64,000 nt of DNA from NCBI RefSeq assembly GCF_028307215.1, contig NZ_JAQMHV010000002.1, positions 62,001-126,000 on the forward strand, given 5' to 3'. How positions within the stretch are numbered: position 1 is the stretch's first letter; the number at the start of each line of letters is the position of its first letter. The notes below the pieces were generated by a model. The model was not told the DNA's origin, did not search any database, and saw only the letters and a program-made list of their open reading frames with translations. This stretch comes from Falsirhodobacter sp. 20TX0035 (GTDB lineage: Bacteria > Pseudomonadota > Alphaproteobacteria > Rhodobacterales > Rhodobacteraceae). The position numbers and the translations under genes are program-made. Shown one piece after another: positions 1 through 8,574 of this stretch.

Positions 1-696
1 CAGCAGCGTGTCGTAGACGGCGACGCTGTCGGTGGCGTGGCGCGTCCAGTCGGCCCGGCCCGAAAGGGCGCAAAGGTCGGGGGAGATGCGGTGGGTGCGG
101 GTGATCGCCGTGGGGTCGAGGGCGGGAATCCGGACCTCCGCCTCCTCGGGCGTGGCGACGATGAGGCTGTGGGCGAAGCGGATGGCGCGGAGTTCGGCGG
201 CGAGGCGGCGGGGGGTGTCAGGCGTGGCCAGCCTGTGGGGGGTGTAGACGACCGGGATGTCGTAATGCGCGCCGACGATGCGGGCGATGTCGGCGGATTC
301 CGCAAAATGGGCGTGCAGGATGTCGGGGATGGGATTGTGGCGCAGGTGGTAGGTCAATGCCGCGATCAACGGGGCCATGTCGTTCCACGGTGCGCCGAAG
401 CCTGCGGACAGGCGCAGGAGGTGGGCGTTCGGGGCGAGGGGCTGGGGCAGGCGGGGGTTCGGGTCGAAGGTGACGACATCCACTTGGCGGACCTTCGGGT
501 CTGCGGCCTGCTGGATCGCGGCGCCCAGGATGGGGTCCGGGGACGGGCTGGATGGGCTGGGACCCGGGGACGGTTCAGGACGGGTGGGGTCCGGGAAGAG
601 GTCGAGATTCGGGGCCGACGCGGAGTCGCCGGACGGGGCACTGGGCGCCGGGTCCGCCTTGCGGCATCCCCGAAGGGCGATGTGCATGATGTGCAT
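1..696 (-). CDS. Sucrose-phosphate-synthase-like GT4 glycosyltransferase, 5' part (runs off left edge)
   Basis: Reading leftward from an ATG at 696 (GGAAG ribosome site just upstream), the frame stays open for 232 codons to the window edge. The first residues (MHIMHIALRGCRKAD) match the start of proteobacterial sucrose-phosphate synthases. A later stretch (ILHAHFAESADIARI, then VVYTPHRL) matches the HAHYADA / TGHSL region of the GT4 N-terminal Rossmann domain. Between them, at about residues 16-62, the usual Gly-Gly-containing donor/acceptor loop is absent and a Pro/Ser/Asp-rich segment stands in its place. The nucleotide-sugar-binding half lies outside the window. The family makes sucrose-6-phosphate or related glucosides from UDP-glucose in the cytoplasm. 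The missing loop makes activity uncertain; it could be a diverged paralogue. Confidence 0.7.
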   Translation of the reverse strand, partial: MHIMHIALRGCRKADPAPSAPSGDSASAPNLDLFPDPTRPEPSPGPSPSSPSPDPILGAAIQQAADPKVRQVDVVTFDPNPRLPQPLAPNAHLLRLSAGFGAPWNDMAPLIAALTYHLRHNPIPDILHAHFAESADIARIVGAHYDIPVVYTPHRLATPDTPRRLAAELRAIRFAHSLIVATPEEAEVRIPALDPTAITRTHRISPDLCALSGRADWTRHATDSVAVYDTLL

Positions 697-906
697 GGGT
701 CTTCCGTCCGACAGGCCGGACACAACCGCCAAAGGTTAAAAAGGTTCCCCACGTGTTCAAGGGAAAGGCAGGATCGCGCGCGGGGGCCGAAAAGATCGGA
801 AAGAAGTACGACCAGATCGTGAACATGCGCGAAAATGCTAGACTTTGTTTCCGATGCGCACCACCTTTCGGTCTGCTCTACAGCACATGGATTGCAAGGA
901 TCGACT

Positions 907-1113
907 ATGGCGAACGGCACTGTAAAATGGTTCAACGACACGAAGGGTTTCGGCTTCATCGAGCCGGAAGCTGGCGGATCGGACATCTTTGTCCACATCT
1001 CCGCCGTTCAGCGCGCCGGACTGACCGGTCTGCGTGACAACCAGAAGGTCACGTATGACGTGGAAGCCGGCCGTGACGGCCGTCAGAGCGCGGTGAACAT
1101 CAAGCTTGCCTGA
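907..1113 (+). CDS. cspA: Cold-shock domain protein, CspA family
   Basis: A 68-residue protein starting MANGTVKWF, made of a single cold-shock OB-fold. The RNA-binding motifs RNP1 (KGFGFI) and RNP2 (DIFVHI) are intact. It binds single-stranded RNA or DNA and acts as an RNA chaperone in the cytoplasm. The ATG at 907 is preferred over an upstream in-frame start because it has an AAGGA ribosome site 6 bases upstream and matches the family N-terminus. The gene stands alone, diverges from the glycosyltransferase at the left edge, and is followed by a strong hairpin. The untranslated leader appears long, as is common for csp genes. Confidence 0.95.
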   Translation: MANGTVKWFNDTKGFGFIEPEAGGSDIFVHISAVQRAGLTGLRDNQKVTYDVEAGRDGRQSAVNIKLA

Positions 1114-1119
1114 ACCTCT

Positions 1120-1155
1120 GGCCGCATGCAGCGTTCGCGTTGCGTGCGGCCCTTT
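1120..1155 (+). terminator. Hairpin terminator after cspA
   Basis: A 14-base arm at 1120-1133 pairs with 1138-1151 around a TTCG tetraloop. Pairing is continuous if two G-U pairs are allowed. A short CTTT tail follows, 6 bases after the cspA stop codon. Stem and tetraloop are strong; the U-tract is short. Confidence 0.8.
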
Positions 1156-1173
1156 GCCGGGAGCGCCGCCCCC

Positions 1174-1368
1174 TCAGGTAAGGGAGGGCGTCTTCCAGCC
1201 GTACTGGTCGAGGATGGCGTCGTAGATCGTCACCAGGCCTTCGTTTCGTTTCAGTTCCTGAAGGATGAGGCCCGAGATCATCAGATCCTCGGCGTTGCGT
1301 TCCAGTTCCTTCAGATGCGCGTGTTCGCGTTTCAGGTCGTCGATCTTCTGGCGGATGTAGTGTTCCAT
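1174..1368 (-). CDS. Small conserved-looking hypothetical protein (64 aa)
   Basis: A 64-residue, charged, mostly helical protein beginning MEHYIRQKIDDLKREHAHL, with coiled-coil character over residues 5-35 and a C-terminus ending in YGWKTPSLT. The ATG at 1368 is chosen because GGAGA lies 6-8 bases upstream; a longer start at 1395 has no ribosome site. I recognise no domain. It lies upstream of nothing obvious on its strand and downstream of the lactonase-like gene, with a 73-base gap, so it may be the last gene of that transcript. Confidence 0.6.
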   Translation of the reverse strand: MEHYIRQKIDDLKREHAHLKELERNAEDLMISGLILQELKRNEGLVTIYDAILDQYGWKTPSLT

Positions 1369-1441
1369 GCCGTTCTCCGTTGGGATGAAAGGCATGTAGG
1401 GTGTGGGGGTTGCGGCGGGGTTGCGGTGGATTGCCGCGCTT

Positions 1442-2299
1442 TCAGGAGACGGGGTCTGGGACGGTGGGCTGCGGCAGGCCGGTGACGCCGGGGGTCAGGC
1501 GGAAGAGCCGGCCGCCGTCGCCGGACGGGGTTTCGCGGTCGATGCTGGTGACGAACAGCGTGCGCAGGTCAGGGCCGCCGAAGGCCATCTTGCTGGGAAA
1601 GGCGACGGGGAGGGCGATCTCGCGTTCGACCTCCGCCGTGTGCGGATCGAGGCGGAGGAGGCGGCCGCCGCCGACCGCCGCGATCCAGTAGAAGCCTTCG
1701 GCGTCCACGCAGCCGCCGTCGGGGCGGCCGCTCGCGGGGTCGAGCTGGCGGAAGATCCGGCGGTTGGAGATGTTGCCCGTGGCGGGGTCGTGATCGAAGG
1801 TCCAGATGGTGGAGACGCCGAGCCAGGAATCCGAGAGATACATTCGCCGGTCGTCCGGGCTGAAGGCGAGGCCGTTGCCAACGTGCAGGCCGGTGACAAG
1901 CGTCGTGGCGGTGCGTCCGTCGAGGCGGTGCAGCGCGGCCGTGGGCTGGTCGATGGGAAAGGCCATGGAGGCCGCGAAGAACCGCCCGCCGCGCGAGGTG
2001 GCGCCATCATTCAGGCGGTTGGCGGGGCGGTCGGGTTCGACCGGGGCCAGCGGGGTCAGGGCGCCGGTTTCGGGGTCGAAATGGGTGAAGCCGGATTTGA
2101 GGCCGAGGATCAGGCGGCCCGCGTCGGTGAGGGCGAGGCAGCCCACGGGCTCGTCCAGTTGCCAGCGGCGGAAGTCGTCGCCTTGCAGGCGCTGGACGCT
2201 GTGGCCGTCGATGTCGACCCACCACAGACTTTGGGACAGGTGGCACCAGAGCGGGCTTTCGCCCACCGCGGCGCGGTGCGGATGTGCGATCTGGATCAT
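1442..2299 (-). CDS. SMP-30/gluconolactonase/LRE family protein
   Basis: A 285-residue protein of the six-bladed propeller SMP-30 family. It has the N-terminal GESPLW motif, an internal NDG (RLNDGATSRGGRF), a central NGLAFSPDDRRMYLSDS and a late GGCVDAEGFYW, which together carry the family's divalent-metal ligands. Such enzymes hydrolyse sugar lactones or xenobiotic esters. The ATG at 2299 has GGGAGGGG upstream and gives the normal family length; an upstream in-frame ATG would add 29 non-conserved residues. The substrate is not predictable; an aldonolactone is the usual inference. A downstream role in the uronate pathway encoded near 50 kb is possible, but nothing in the sequence shows it. 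Confidence 0.88.
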   Translation of the reverse strand: MIQIAHPHRAAVGESPLWCHLSQSLWWVDIDGHSVQRLQGDDFRRWQLDEPVGCLALTDAGRLILGLKSGFTHFDPETGALTPLAPVEPDRPANRLNDGATSRGGRFFAASMAFPIDQPTAALHRLDGRTATTLVTGLHVGNGLAFSPDDRRMYLSDSWLGVSTIWTFDHDPATGNISNRRIFRQLDPASGRPDGGCVDAEGFYWIAAVGGGRLLRLDPHTAEVEREIALPVAFPSKMAFGGPDLRTLFVTSIDRETPSGDGGRLFRLTPGVTGLPQPTVPDPVS

Positions 2300-2392
2300 G
2301 GCGTCCCCTCCCAAGGCCTTCGGACAGATCATACGGGACGGGGGCGGGATGCAAGGTGGAAGCGGCCCGCGATGTGCGGGCCGCATGGGGGG

Positions 2393-2887
2393 TCAGTGGG
2401 CGTGTTCGTGTTCGGGCAGCGCCTCGATCTCGTCCTTGGGCATGGCGAGGTAGGCGCGGACCTCCTCGCCCTCATGCGCTTGGACGAGTTCGACCTGGTC
2501 CATGGGTAGGGCGATCTCTTTCCCGCCGACGCCCATCACCCCGCCGATGGTCATGACCACGTCCTGCACCTGACCGTCCGCGTTCATCACGAGTTCGGAG
2601 ATGGAGCCGACCTCTTCCTCGTCCTGCGAATAGACGCCGGCGCCTTGGATGCGTTCGGCGGTGACGGGATCGGTGAAGGCGCGGCCGAAGCCTTCATGGC
2701 CTGAACGGTTGGTCAGCGGTTCGGTTTCCAGATCCGGGTCGGCGTCGTTGGGGGAGGCGGTGCCGGGCACGGTCTGCACATCCTCGGGCGTGGGGTTGGC
2801 CGGAGCGTTGGTGGCGTCCGGTGCCTGTGCCAGCGAAACGGTGGCGGCGCTGGCGAAGAGAAGGCCGAGGAGGGTCGTTTTCAGCAT
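2393..2887 (-). CDS. Exported PRC-barrel domain protein
   Basis: A 164-residue protein with a cleavable signal peptide (MLKTTLLGLLFASAATVSLAQ), an Ala/Pro/Asp-rich linker over residues 22-70, and a PRC-barrel domain over about 80-150 (GAGVYSQDEEEVGSISELVM, then DVVMTIGGVMGVGGKEIALP). It ends in an acidic/His-rich tail (EHEHAH). PRC-barrels act in RNA-processing or photosynthetic-centre contexts; exported ones are commonly stress-induced envelope proteins of unknown job. The start at 2887 has AAAGGAG 6-7 bases upstream. A GGAAC-N16-CGTT promoter lies 30 bases upstream, which suggests general-stress control. Confidence 0.85.
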   Translation of the reverse strand: MLKTTLLGLLFASAATVSLAQAPDATNAPANPTPEDVQTVPGTASPNDADPDLETEPLTNRSGHEGFGRAFTDPVTAERIQGAGVYSQDEEEVGSISELVMNADGQVQDVVMTIGGVMGVGGKEIALPMDQVELVQAHEGEEVRAYLAMPKDEIEALPEHEHAH

Positions 2888-2916
2888 GGGTGCTCCTTTG
2901 GGATGTTCGTGGGGGA

Positions 2917-2941
2917 AACGGGGACGCGGCGCGATGGTTCC
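2917..2941 (-). promoter_or_regulatory. EcfG-type promoter for the PRC-barrel gene (GGAAC-N16-CGTT)
   Basis: On the minus strand GGAAC occupies 2941-2937 and CGTT 2920-2917, separated by exactly 16 bases and ending 30 bases before the PRC-barrel start codon. This matches the consensus of alphaproteobacterial EcfG general-stress sigma factors. The match is seen in the sequence; whether this organism has an EcfG factor cannot be told from the window. Confidence 0.6.
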
Positions 2942-3034
2942 GGCGGCGGGGGTTCCCGCGGGTGGCGGGGTGCGTATACTGGCGGGCGGGCCGGCCGTTG
3001 CTGCGGCCCCGCGACACGTTTTTCTGGAGACGGC

Positions 3035-3118
3035 ATGATTCTTTCCTGGTCCGAGCCCGGCACCCCGGTGGCCGACCGCCTGTTTCCCCTGATGGCCGCG
3101 GGCGGGAGGGCGTGGTGA
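3035..3118 (+). CDS. 27-residue leader ORF coupled to nagA
   Basis: A short frame MILSWSEPGTPVADRLFPLM... (27 residues) with a good GGAGA ribosome site 5 bases before its ATG. Its TGA (3116-3118) overlaps the GTG start of nagA (3115), so a ribosome finishing it sits on the nagA start. I recognise no family. It could be a translational-coupling leader, a regulatory peptide, or the remnant of a longer upstream sugar-phosphate gene. The ribosome site and overlap are seen; expression is inferred. Confidence 0.45.
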   Translation: MILSWSEPGTPVADRLFPLMAAGGRAW

Positions 3119-4206
3119 GGGCGTTTCACGCCACCCGCGTTTTCGACGGGACACGCTGGCACGAGGATGCGGCGCTTGTGGTGGAGGAGGGCCGCGTGGC
3201 GCGGATCGCGCGCGACGTGCCGGGGGCGGAGCGGGTGGCGGGGTGGATCCTGCCGGGGCTGGTCGATCTTCAGGTGAATGGCGGCGGGGGGGTGCTGTTC
3301 AACAACGACCCTTCGGCCCAGGGGCTGGCGTGCATCCGGGCGGCGCATGCGCGCTTGGGCACGACCGGGATGATGGTGACGCTGATCACCGACACGCCGG
3401 AGGTGGTGGCGCGGGCGGTGGAGGCGGCGGCGTCCTCGGACGTGATGGGGCTGCATCTGGAGGGGCCGCATTTCGCAATGGCGCGGAAGGGCACGCATGA
3501 CGGGGCCCTGATCCGCCCGATGGAAGAGGTGGATCTGCGGGCGCTGGAGGCGGCGGCGGGGCGGGTGCGGCTGTTGTGCACGCTGGCGCCGGAAGTGGTG
3601 GGGGTGGAGGCCATCCGCCGGCTGGTGGCGGCGGGGGCGGTGGTGAGTTTGGGGCACAGCGATGCGACCGACGCGGAGGCGCTAGCGGCGGCGGCGGCGG
3701 GGGCCCGCATGGTCACGCATCTGTTCAACGCGATGAGTCCCCTGTCCCACCGCGCGCCGGGGCTGGTGGGGGCGGCGCTGGACGATGAACGCTTCTGCGC
3801 GGGGATCATCGCGGACGGATTTCACGTGGAGGATGCGGTTCTGCGCATCGCGCTGCGGGCGGCGCCGGAACGGATCTTTCTGGTCAGCGATGCGATGTCC
3901 ACGGTGGGGACGGATCTGCCGGGGTTTACGCTGAACGGGCGCGAGATTTTGCGGCAGGGCGGGCGGCTGACGCTGGCCGACGGGACGCTGGCCGGGGCGG
4001 ACATCGCGCTGATCGACGCGGTGCGGCACGTGGTGGGGCTGGGTGTGGGGCTGGAGGAGGCTTGGGGCATGGGGTCGAGCTTGCCTGCGGCGGCGATGGA
4101 GGATGCCTCGCGCGGGGGCCTGCGGGAGGGGCAGCGGGCGGATTTCGTAGCGGTGGACGAAGGGCTGGGGCTGTGCGGCGTGTGGATCGGGGGGGTGGCG
4201 GTGTGA
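3115..4206 (+). CDS. nagA: N-acetylglucosamine-6-phosphate deacetylase
   Basis: A 363-residue amidohydrolase-superfamily enzyme that removes acetate from GlcNAc-6-P to give GlcN-6-P in amino-sugar and cell-wall recycling. Family signatures are present: GLVDLQVNG near residue 50, HLEGPHF with metal ligand Glu116, GHSDAT with His181, THLFNAMSP with His202, and VSDAMSTVG with catalytic Asp259. A GTG start at 3115 (alternatively 3112) is chosen because it overlaps the leader stop and keeps the family N-terminus; no ATG is available nearby. It overlaps the following kinase gene by 4 bases, so the two form a transcription unit that feeds or salvages GlcNAc. NagB is not in the window. Confidence 0.93.
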   Translation: MRAFHATRVFDGTRWHEDAALVVEEGRVARIARDVPGAERVAGWILPGLVDLQVNGGGGVLFNNDPSAQGLACIRAAHARLGTTGMMVTLITDTPEVVARAVEAAASSDVMGLHLEGPHFAMARKGTHDGALIRPMEEVDLRALEAAAGRVRLLCTLAPEVVGVEAIRRLVAAGAVVSLGHSDATDAEALAAAAAGARMVTHLFNAMSPLSHRAPGLVGAALDDERFCAGIIADGFHVEDAVLRIALRAAPERIFLVSDAMSTVGTDLPGFTLNGREILRQGGRLTLADGTLAGADIALIDAVRHVVGLGVGLEEAWGMGSSLPAAAMEDASRGGLREGQRADFVAVDEGLGLCGVWIGGVAV

Positions 4207-5099
4207 TCCTGTGCTTCGACATTGGCGGCACCGCGATCAAGGTGGCGGAGGCGGCGGGGGGCGCTGTGCGTCCGGCGGGGCGGGTGCCGACGCCCGCCGG
4301 GGATTTCGCGGCGTTTGTGCGGGCGCTGCAGGGGATCGTGGCGGGGGCGAGCGTGCGGCCGGAAGTGCTGGCCTTTTCCATCGCGGGGGTGGTGGATGAG
4401 ACGGGGATCGCCACCGTGGCCAACATCCCCTGCCTGACTGGGCGTGCGGTGGTGCGGGATCTGGAGGCGGCGCTTGGGTTGCCCGTGGTGCTGGCCAACG
4501 ACGCCGACTGCTTTGCCATGGCCGAGGCGGTGGAGGGCGCGGGGCGCGGGCATGAGGTGGTGTTCGGTGTGATTCTGGGCACCGGGGTGGGCGGGGGGAT
4601 CGTGGTGCGTGGCGGGCTGATCAACGCGCATGGGGGCTTTGCCGGGGAATGGGGGCACGGGCCGGTTTTAAGTGGCGCGGCGCTGCCGGTGGTGCGCTGC
4701 GGCTGCGGGCAGGTGGGCTGTCTGGACACGCTCTGTTCGGCCCGGGGGATGGAGCGGTTGCACCGGCATCTTTGGGGACGGGACGCGGAGGCGCCGGCCC
4801 TCGTGGCCGGGTGGGAGGCCGGGGAGCCGGAGGCGGCGCGGACCGTGGCCCTGTGGCTGGAGGTTTTGGCGGGGCCTTTGGCCATGGTCGTGAACCTTTT
4901 GGGGCCGGGGATCGTGCCGGTGGGGGGCGGGTTGTCGAACAGCGCCCCACTGGTGGCGGCGCTGGACGAAGCCGTGCGGGCGCGCTGCCTGCGCCGGTTC
5001 GACCGCCCGCTGGTGGTGCCCGCCTTGTGCCGGATCGAGCCGGGGCTGATTGGCGCGGCGGCGCTTGGGCGGTTGCATCTGGCAGAGGGGCGGCCATAG
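4203..5099 (+). CDS. nagK: ROK-family N-acetylglucosamine kinase
   Basis: A 298-residue ROK sugar kinase starting at GTG 4203, inside the last codons of nagA (GTGA overlap). It has the N-terminal phosphate-binding DIGGT, a GTGVGGGIV motif and GEWGHGP. The zinc-binding ROK signature (CGCGQVGCLDT) is intact. Together with nagA it would phosphorylate GlcNAc to GlcNAc-6-P and then deacetylate it, most likely for recycling of wall or chitin-derived amino sugars. Substrate assignment rests on the coupling to nagA; the ROK family also contains glucose, mannose and fructose kinases. Confidence 0.87.
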   Translation: MILCFDIGGTAIKVAEAAGGAVRPAGRVPTPAGDFAAFVRALQGIVAGASVRPEVLAFSIAGVVDETGIATVANIPCLTGRAVVRDLEAALGLPVVLANDADCFAMAEAVEGAGRGHEVVFGVILGTGVGGGIVVRGGLINAHGGFAGEWGHGPVLSGAALPVVRCGCGQVGCLDTLCSARGMERLHRHLWGRDAEAPALVAGWEAGEPEAARTVALWLEVLAGPLAMVVNLLGPGIVPVGGGLSNSAPLVAALDEAVRARCLRRFDRPLVVPALCRIEPGLIGAAALGRLHLAEGRP

Positions 5100-5102
5100 G
5101 TG

Positions 5103-5131
5103 TTGGCAATCTGGCGACATTTCCCTATGTC
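5103..5131 (+). promoter_or_regulatory. Candidate sigma-70-like promoter before kaiC
   Basis: TTGGCA at 5103-5108 (5 of 6 to the -35 consensus) and TATGTC at 5126-5131 (3 of 6 to the -10), separated by 17 bases in the 60-base gap between the kinase and kaiC. It would give a leader of about 20 bases. The -10 is weak, so this is a candidate only. Confidence 0.35.
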
Positions 5132-5159
5132 TGCATGATTCACATCGAAAGCGCGACAC

Positions 5160-6836
5160 ATGGCGGCCCAAGGCATCCCCAAATCCCGGACCGGCATCGT
5201 TGGCTTTGACGATCTGACGCATGGGGGCCTGCCCACGGGGCGGCCGTCGCTGGTCTGCGGATCGGCCGGGTGCGGCAAGACGCTGTTCGCGTCGACCTTC
5301 CTGATCCACGGCGCGCGGGAATGCGACGAACCGGGGGTGTTCGTTACCTTCGAGGAGCGGCCCGTGGACATCGTGAGCAACGTCGCCTCGCTGGGCTTCA
5401 GGCTGGACGAGCTGATCGCGGCGGACAAGGTCGTGGTGGAGCATATCAGCGTCGACCCGTCGGAACTGGCCGAGATCGGGGAATACGATCTGGAAGGGCT
5501 GTTCTTGCGGCTGGAGCTGGCGATCCATTCGATCGGGGCCAAGCGCGTGGTGCTGGACACGATCGAGAGCCTGTTTTCCGCCTTCACCAACCCCGCCATC
5601 CTGCGGGCCGAGATCCGCCGCCTGTTCGACTGGCTGAAGGATCGCGGCATGACGACCGTGATCACCGCCGAGCGGGGGGACGGGGCGCTGACGCGGCAGG
5701 GGCTGGAGGAATACGTGTCGGACTGCGTGATCCTGCTGGATCACCGGGTGCACAACCAGATCTCCACCCGCCGGATGCGGATCGTGAAGTATCGCGGCAC
5801 GGCGCATGGCACGAACGAATACCCGTTCCTGATCGACGAGGACGGCTTTTCGGTTTTGCCGGTCAGTTCGCTGGGGCTGGATCACAAGGTGTTCGCCGAA
5901 CGCATCTCCTCGGGCGTGGCGGATCTGGATGCGATGATCGTGGGCGGGGGGTTCCATCGCGGGACCTCGATCCTTGTGTCCGGGGTGGCGGGGTCGGGGA
6001 AATCGACGCTGGCGGCGAGCTTTGCGGGCGCGGCCTGCGCGGCGGGGGAGCGGGCGCTGTATTTCTCGTTCGAGGAATCCGAGCAGCAGACGGTGCGCAA
6101 CATGCGGTCGATCGGGCTGGATCTTCAGCGCTGGATCGACGGCGGGCAGTTGCGGCATGTGGCGGCGCGGCCGACCTTCTACAGCCTTGAGATGCATCTG
6201 GCGGTGATGCTGCGCGAGGTGGCGCGGATGGAGCCGACGCTGGTGGTGCTGGACCCGATCTCGGCCTTCCTGGAATCGGGGGACCGGCAGCAGGTGCAGG
6301 CCATGCTGCTGCGCATGGTGGATTACCTCAAGAACCGGGGGATCACCGCCGTCTTCACCCATCTGGCGCATTCGCAGGACGGGGACGTGGCCACGGATGC
6401 GGGGCTGTCGTCGCTGATGGACGCGTGGATCCTGATGCTGAACCGCGAGGTGAATGGAGAGTTCAACCGCGAGCTCTATCTGTTGAAGGCAAGGGGCACG
6501 GCCCATTCCAACCAGGTGCGCGAATTCATCATGAGCGAGAGCGGCCTTCGCCTTCTGCCGCCCCATCTGGGGGAATCGGGCGCCTTGACCGGCACCGCGC
6601 GGCGGGTGGAGGAGGCGCGGCTGCGCCGGGTGGAAACGGCGCGGGCGCAGGAGGTGGAGCGGCTGCGGATGGCCGCCGACCAGCGGCGCCGTCTGGCGCT
6701 GGCCCAGATCGAGGAGTTGCAGGCCCAGATCGAGGCGAGCGAGCTGGAGCTGCGGCGCATTGCCGAGAACGAGAACGAGTATGTGCGTCAGGCCCGCGAG
6801 GATCTGGCCACGATGGAAGCGAGCCGACGGGCGTGA
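5160..6836 (+). CDS. kaiC: KaiC-type clock ATPase/kinase with C-terminal coiled coil
   Basis: A 558-residue KaiC homologue with two RecA-like domains. CI has Walker A GSAGCGKT (34-41) and the catalytic Glu pair at 65-66. CII has Walker [10 protein letters not shown] (275-283) and Glu305-Glu306. At the cyanobacterial Ser-Thr autophosphorylation position there is Ser417-Ser418, so phosphorylatable residues are kept. The last ~75 residues (485-558) are a charged coiled coil with heptad Leu/Ile/Ala, not found in cyanobacterial KaiC but described for Rhodobacter-type KaiC, where it joins hexamers into dodecamers. No kaiA is present. It is followed at once by kaiB and an HWE kinase. Known relatives behave as hourglass timers or energy sensors rather than self-sustained oscillators. 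Confidence 0.93.
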   Translation: MAAQGIPKSRTGIVGFDDLTHGGLPTGRPSLVCGSAGCGKTLFASTFLIHGARECDEPGVFVTFEERPVDIVSNVASLGFRLDELIAADKVVVEHISVDPSELAEIGEYDLEGLFLRLELAIHSIGAKRVVLDTIESLFSAFTNPAILRAEIRRLFDWLKDRGMTTVITAERGDGALTRQGLEEYVSDCVILLDHRVHNQISTRRMRIVKYRGTAHGTNEYPFLIDEDGFSVLPVSSLGLDHKVFAERISSGVADLDAMIVGGGFHRGTSILVSGVAGSGKSTLAASFAGAACAAGERALYFSFEESEQQTVRNMRSIGLDLQRWIDGGQLRHVAARPTFYSLEMHLAVMLREVARMEPTLVVLDPISAFLESGDRQQVQAMLLRMVDYLKNRGITAVFTHLAHSQDGDVATDAGLSSLMDAWILMLNREVNGEFNRELYLLKARGTAHSNQVREFIMSESGLRLLPPHLGESGALTGTARRVEEARLRRVETARAQEVERLRMAADQRRRLALAQIEELQAQIEASELELRRIAENENEYVRQAREDLATMEASRRA

Positions 6837-6838
6837 CG

Positions 6839-7123
6839 ATGAACCAAGAGAAACCGAAGAAGCTTGTCCTGTATGTGGCGGGGCAGACGCCGAAATCGCT
6901 GGCGGCGATTTCGAACCTGCGCCGCATCTGCGAGGAGCATCTGCCCGGCCGCTACGAGATCGACGTGGTGGATCTGCGCGAGAACCCGAAGCTGGCGCGC
7001 GAGCACAACATCGTGGCGATCCCCACGCTGGTGCGGGAACTGCCGGTGCCCTTGCGCAAGATCATCGGCGATCTGTCGGACGAGGAAAAGGTGCTGGTCA
7101 ACCTGCGTCTTGAAAACGAATGA
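6839..7123 (+). CDS. kaiB: KaiB clock protein
   Basis: A 94-residue thioredoxin-like protein beginning [20 protein letters not shown]. It matches the KaiB fold-switching family through [19 protein letters not shown] and the cis-proline-type motif IPTLVRELP. KaiB binds the CI ring of phosphorylated KaiC. The ATG at 6839 lies 2 bases after the kaiC stop; an in-frame GTG at 6833 would overlap it. The gene overlaps the downstream kinase by 4 bases (ATGA), so the three genes are translationally coupled. Confidence 0.93.
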   Translation: MNQEKPKKLVLYVAGQTPKSLAAISNLRRICEEHLPGRYEIDVVDLRENPKLAREHNIVAIPTLVRELPVPLRKIIGDLSDEEKVLVNLRLENE

Positions 7124-8574
7124 GCATTTCCCCCGAGGCCCTGGCCGATCTTCAACGCCGGTTGCAGGAGGCCGAGGACACGCTGCGCGCCATCCGCGAG
7201 GGTGAGGTGGACGCGCTTGTGGTGGGCCGGATGGACCAGCCGCAGGTGTTCGCCATCGGCGGGGACGCGGAGGGGTTCCGCGCCTTCATCGAGGTGATGG
7301 ACACGGGCGCGGCGGCCGTGGATGACACGGGGCGTGTGCTTTATGCCAACGCGACCTTTGCCGAGCTGGTGAACGCGCCGGCGCCGGGGCGGGCGCTGGC
7401 CGATCTGCTGGCGGCGGATCCGGCGGAGGTGGCGGGGCTTCTGGCCGACGACACCTCGCCCCGCGCGACGTTGCAGGTGACCCAGTACGGGCCGGCGGGG
7501 GCGCGGTTTCTGGTGGTGGCAAGCAAGCCGTTGCAGATCGGGACCGTGGCGGGCCATGCGATCACCCTGTCGGACGTGACGGACCGGGTGCGGACCGCGC
7601 GGGCCGAGCAGAACGAGCGGACGGCGCAGGGCATCCTCGCCTCGGTCAACGAGGCGGTGCTGGTCTGCGATGCGGATGGGATCGTGACGCGCGGGAACGC
7701 GGCGTCGCGGGCGCTGTATGCGGATGATCCGGTGGGGCGGGCCTTTGCGGACATCGTGCCGCTGGTGCCGGCGCAGGGCGGGTTGGCCGACAGCCGCGCC
7801 ATTCTGGAGCGGGCGATGACCGGCCCTCCGGTGCAGGGGATGGAGGTGTTCGCCCCCGACGCGCCCGGCGCCAAGGACTTTTTGCTGAGCGCGGCGCCAC
7901 TGCGGATGGGCGAAGGGGCGGCCAGCGGTTGCGTCGTGACCATGGTGGACATGACGCAGCGCAAGGCGGCGGAGCGGCAGCAGCTTTTGCTGATGAACGA
8001 GCTGGACCACCGCGTGAAGAACGCGCTGGCCATGGTGATCGCGATCACGCGGCGGACGATTCGCACGGCGGGCGATCTTGCGACCTTCGAGAAGACGTTC
8101 ACCGACCGGGTGCGCGCGCTGGCGGCGACCCACAACCTGCTGGCCAAGAACGCTTGGAAGGGTTTGACCGTGCAGAACGTGGTGGTGGCGGAGCTGTCGC
8201 CCTTCATGGACATGGGCGGGCAGCGCATCACGACGGAGGGGCTGGACACGCTGATCTCGGCCGAGGCGGCGGTGGCGATCGGGCTGGTGTTTCACGAGCT
8301 GGCGACGAACGCGGTGAAGTACGGCGCGCTGTCGTCGGACACGGGCAGCATCGCCATCCGCGCGCTGGACGGGGGCGCGGAGGGGGCGCTGGTGCTGGAA
8401 TGGCGGGAAACCGGCGGGCCGGTCGTGAGCAAGCCCACGCACGGCGGCTTTGGCGAGACGGTGATCACGCAGAGCCTTGCCTTTGCCCAAGGGGGCGGGG
8501 CGACGCTGGATTATGATCCGGCGGGGGTGATTTGCACGCTGACCCTGCCGCCGGAGCATCTGCCCGCGGTGTGA
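7120..8574 (+). CDS. PAS-containing HWE-family sensor histidine kinase (clock output)
   Basis: A 484-residue soluble kinase. It has a short N-terminal helix, two PAS-like domains (about 52-155 and 168-280), a dimerisation/phospho-acceptor helix with His297 in [13 protein letters not shown], and an HWE-type ATPase domain. The N-box [11 protein letters not shown] is at 392-402 and the diagnostic W-x-E (WRE) at 428-430. No membrane segments are visible. Its overlap with kaiB makes it the probable signalling partner of the KaiBC timer. HWE kinases commonly phosphorylate PhyR-type or single-domain receivers in the general stress response; no receiver gene is in the window. The 3' end abuts the converging esterase gene with no gap. 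Confidence 0.9.
   Translation: MSISPEALADLQRRLQEAEDTLRAIREGEVDALVVGRMDQPQVFAIGGDAEGFRAFIEVMDTGAAAVDDTGRVLYANATFAELVNAPAPGRALADLLAADPAEVAGLLADDTSPRATLQVTQYGPAGARFLVVASKPLQIGTVAGHAITLSDVTDRVRTARAEQNERTAQGILASVNEAVLVCDADGIVTRGNAASRALYADDPVGRAFADIVPLVPAQGGLADSRAILERAMTGPPVQGMEVFAPDAPGAKDFLLSAAPLRMGEGAASGCVVTMVDMTQRKAAERQQLLLMNELDHRVKNALAMVIAITRRTIRTAGDLATFEKTFTDRVRALAATHNLLAKNAWKGLTVQNVVVAELSPFMDMGGQRITTEGLDTLISAEAAVAIGLVFHELATNAVKYGALSSDTGSIAIRALDGGAEGALVLEWRETGGPVVSKPTHGGFGETVITQSLAFAQGGGATLDYDPAGVICTLTLPPEHLPAV

Noticed and set aside
37-822. A 261-codon plus-strand frame at the left edge
   Set aside because: The minus strand encodes a recognisable glycosyltransferase N-terminus here; the plus frame is Gly/Arg-rich and featureless.
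3926-6566. Long minus-strand frames (579 and 632 codons) opposite nagA, nagK and kaiC
   Set aside because: Low-complexity Arg/Pro/Ala or His/Gln-rich translations with no motifs; the plus-strand genes are unambiguous.
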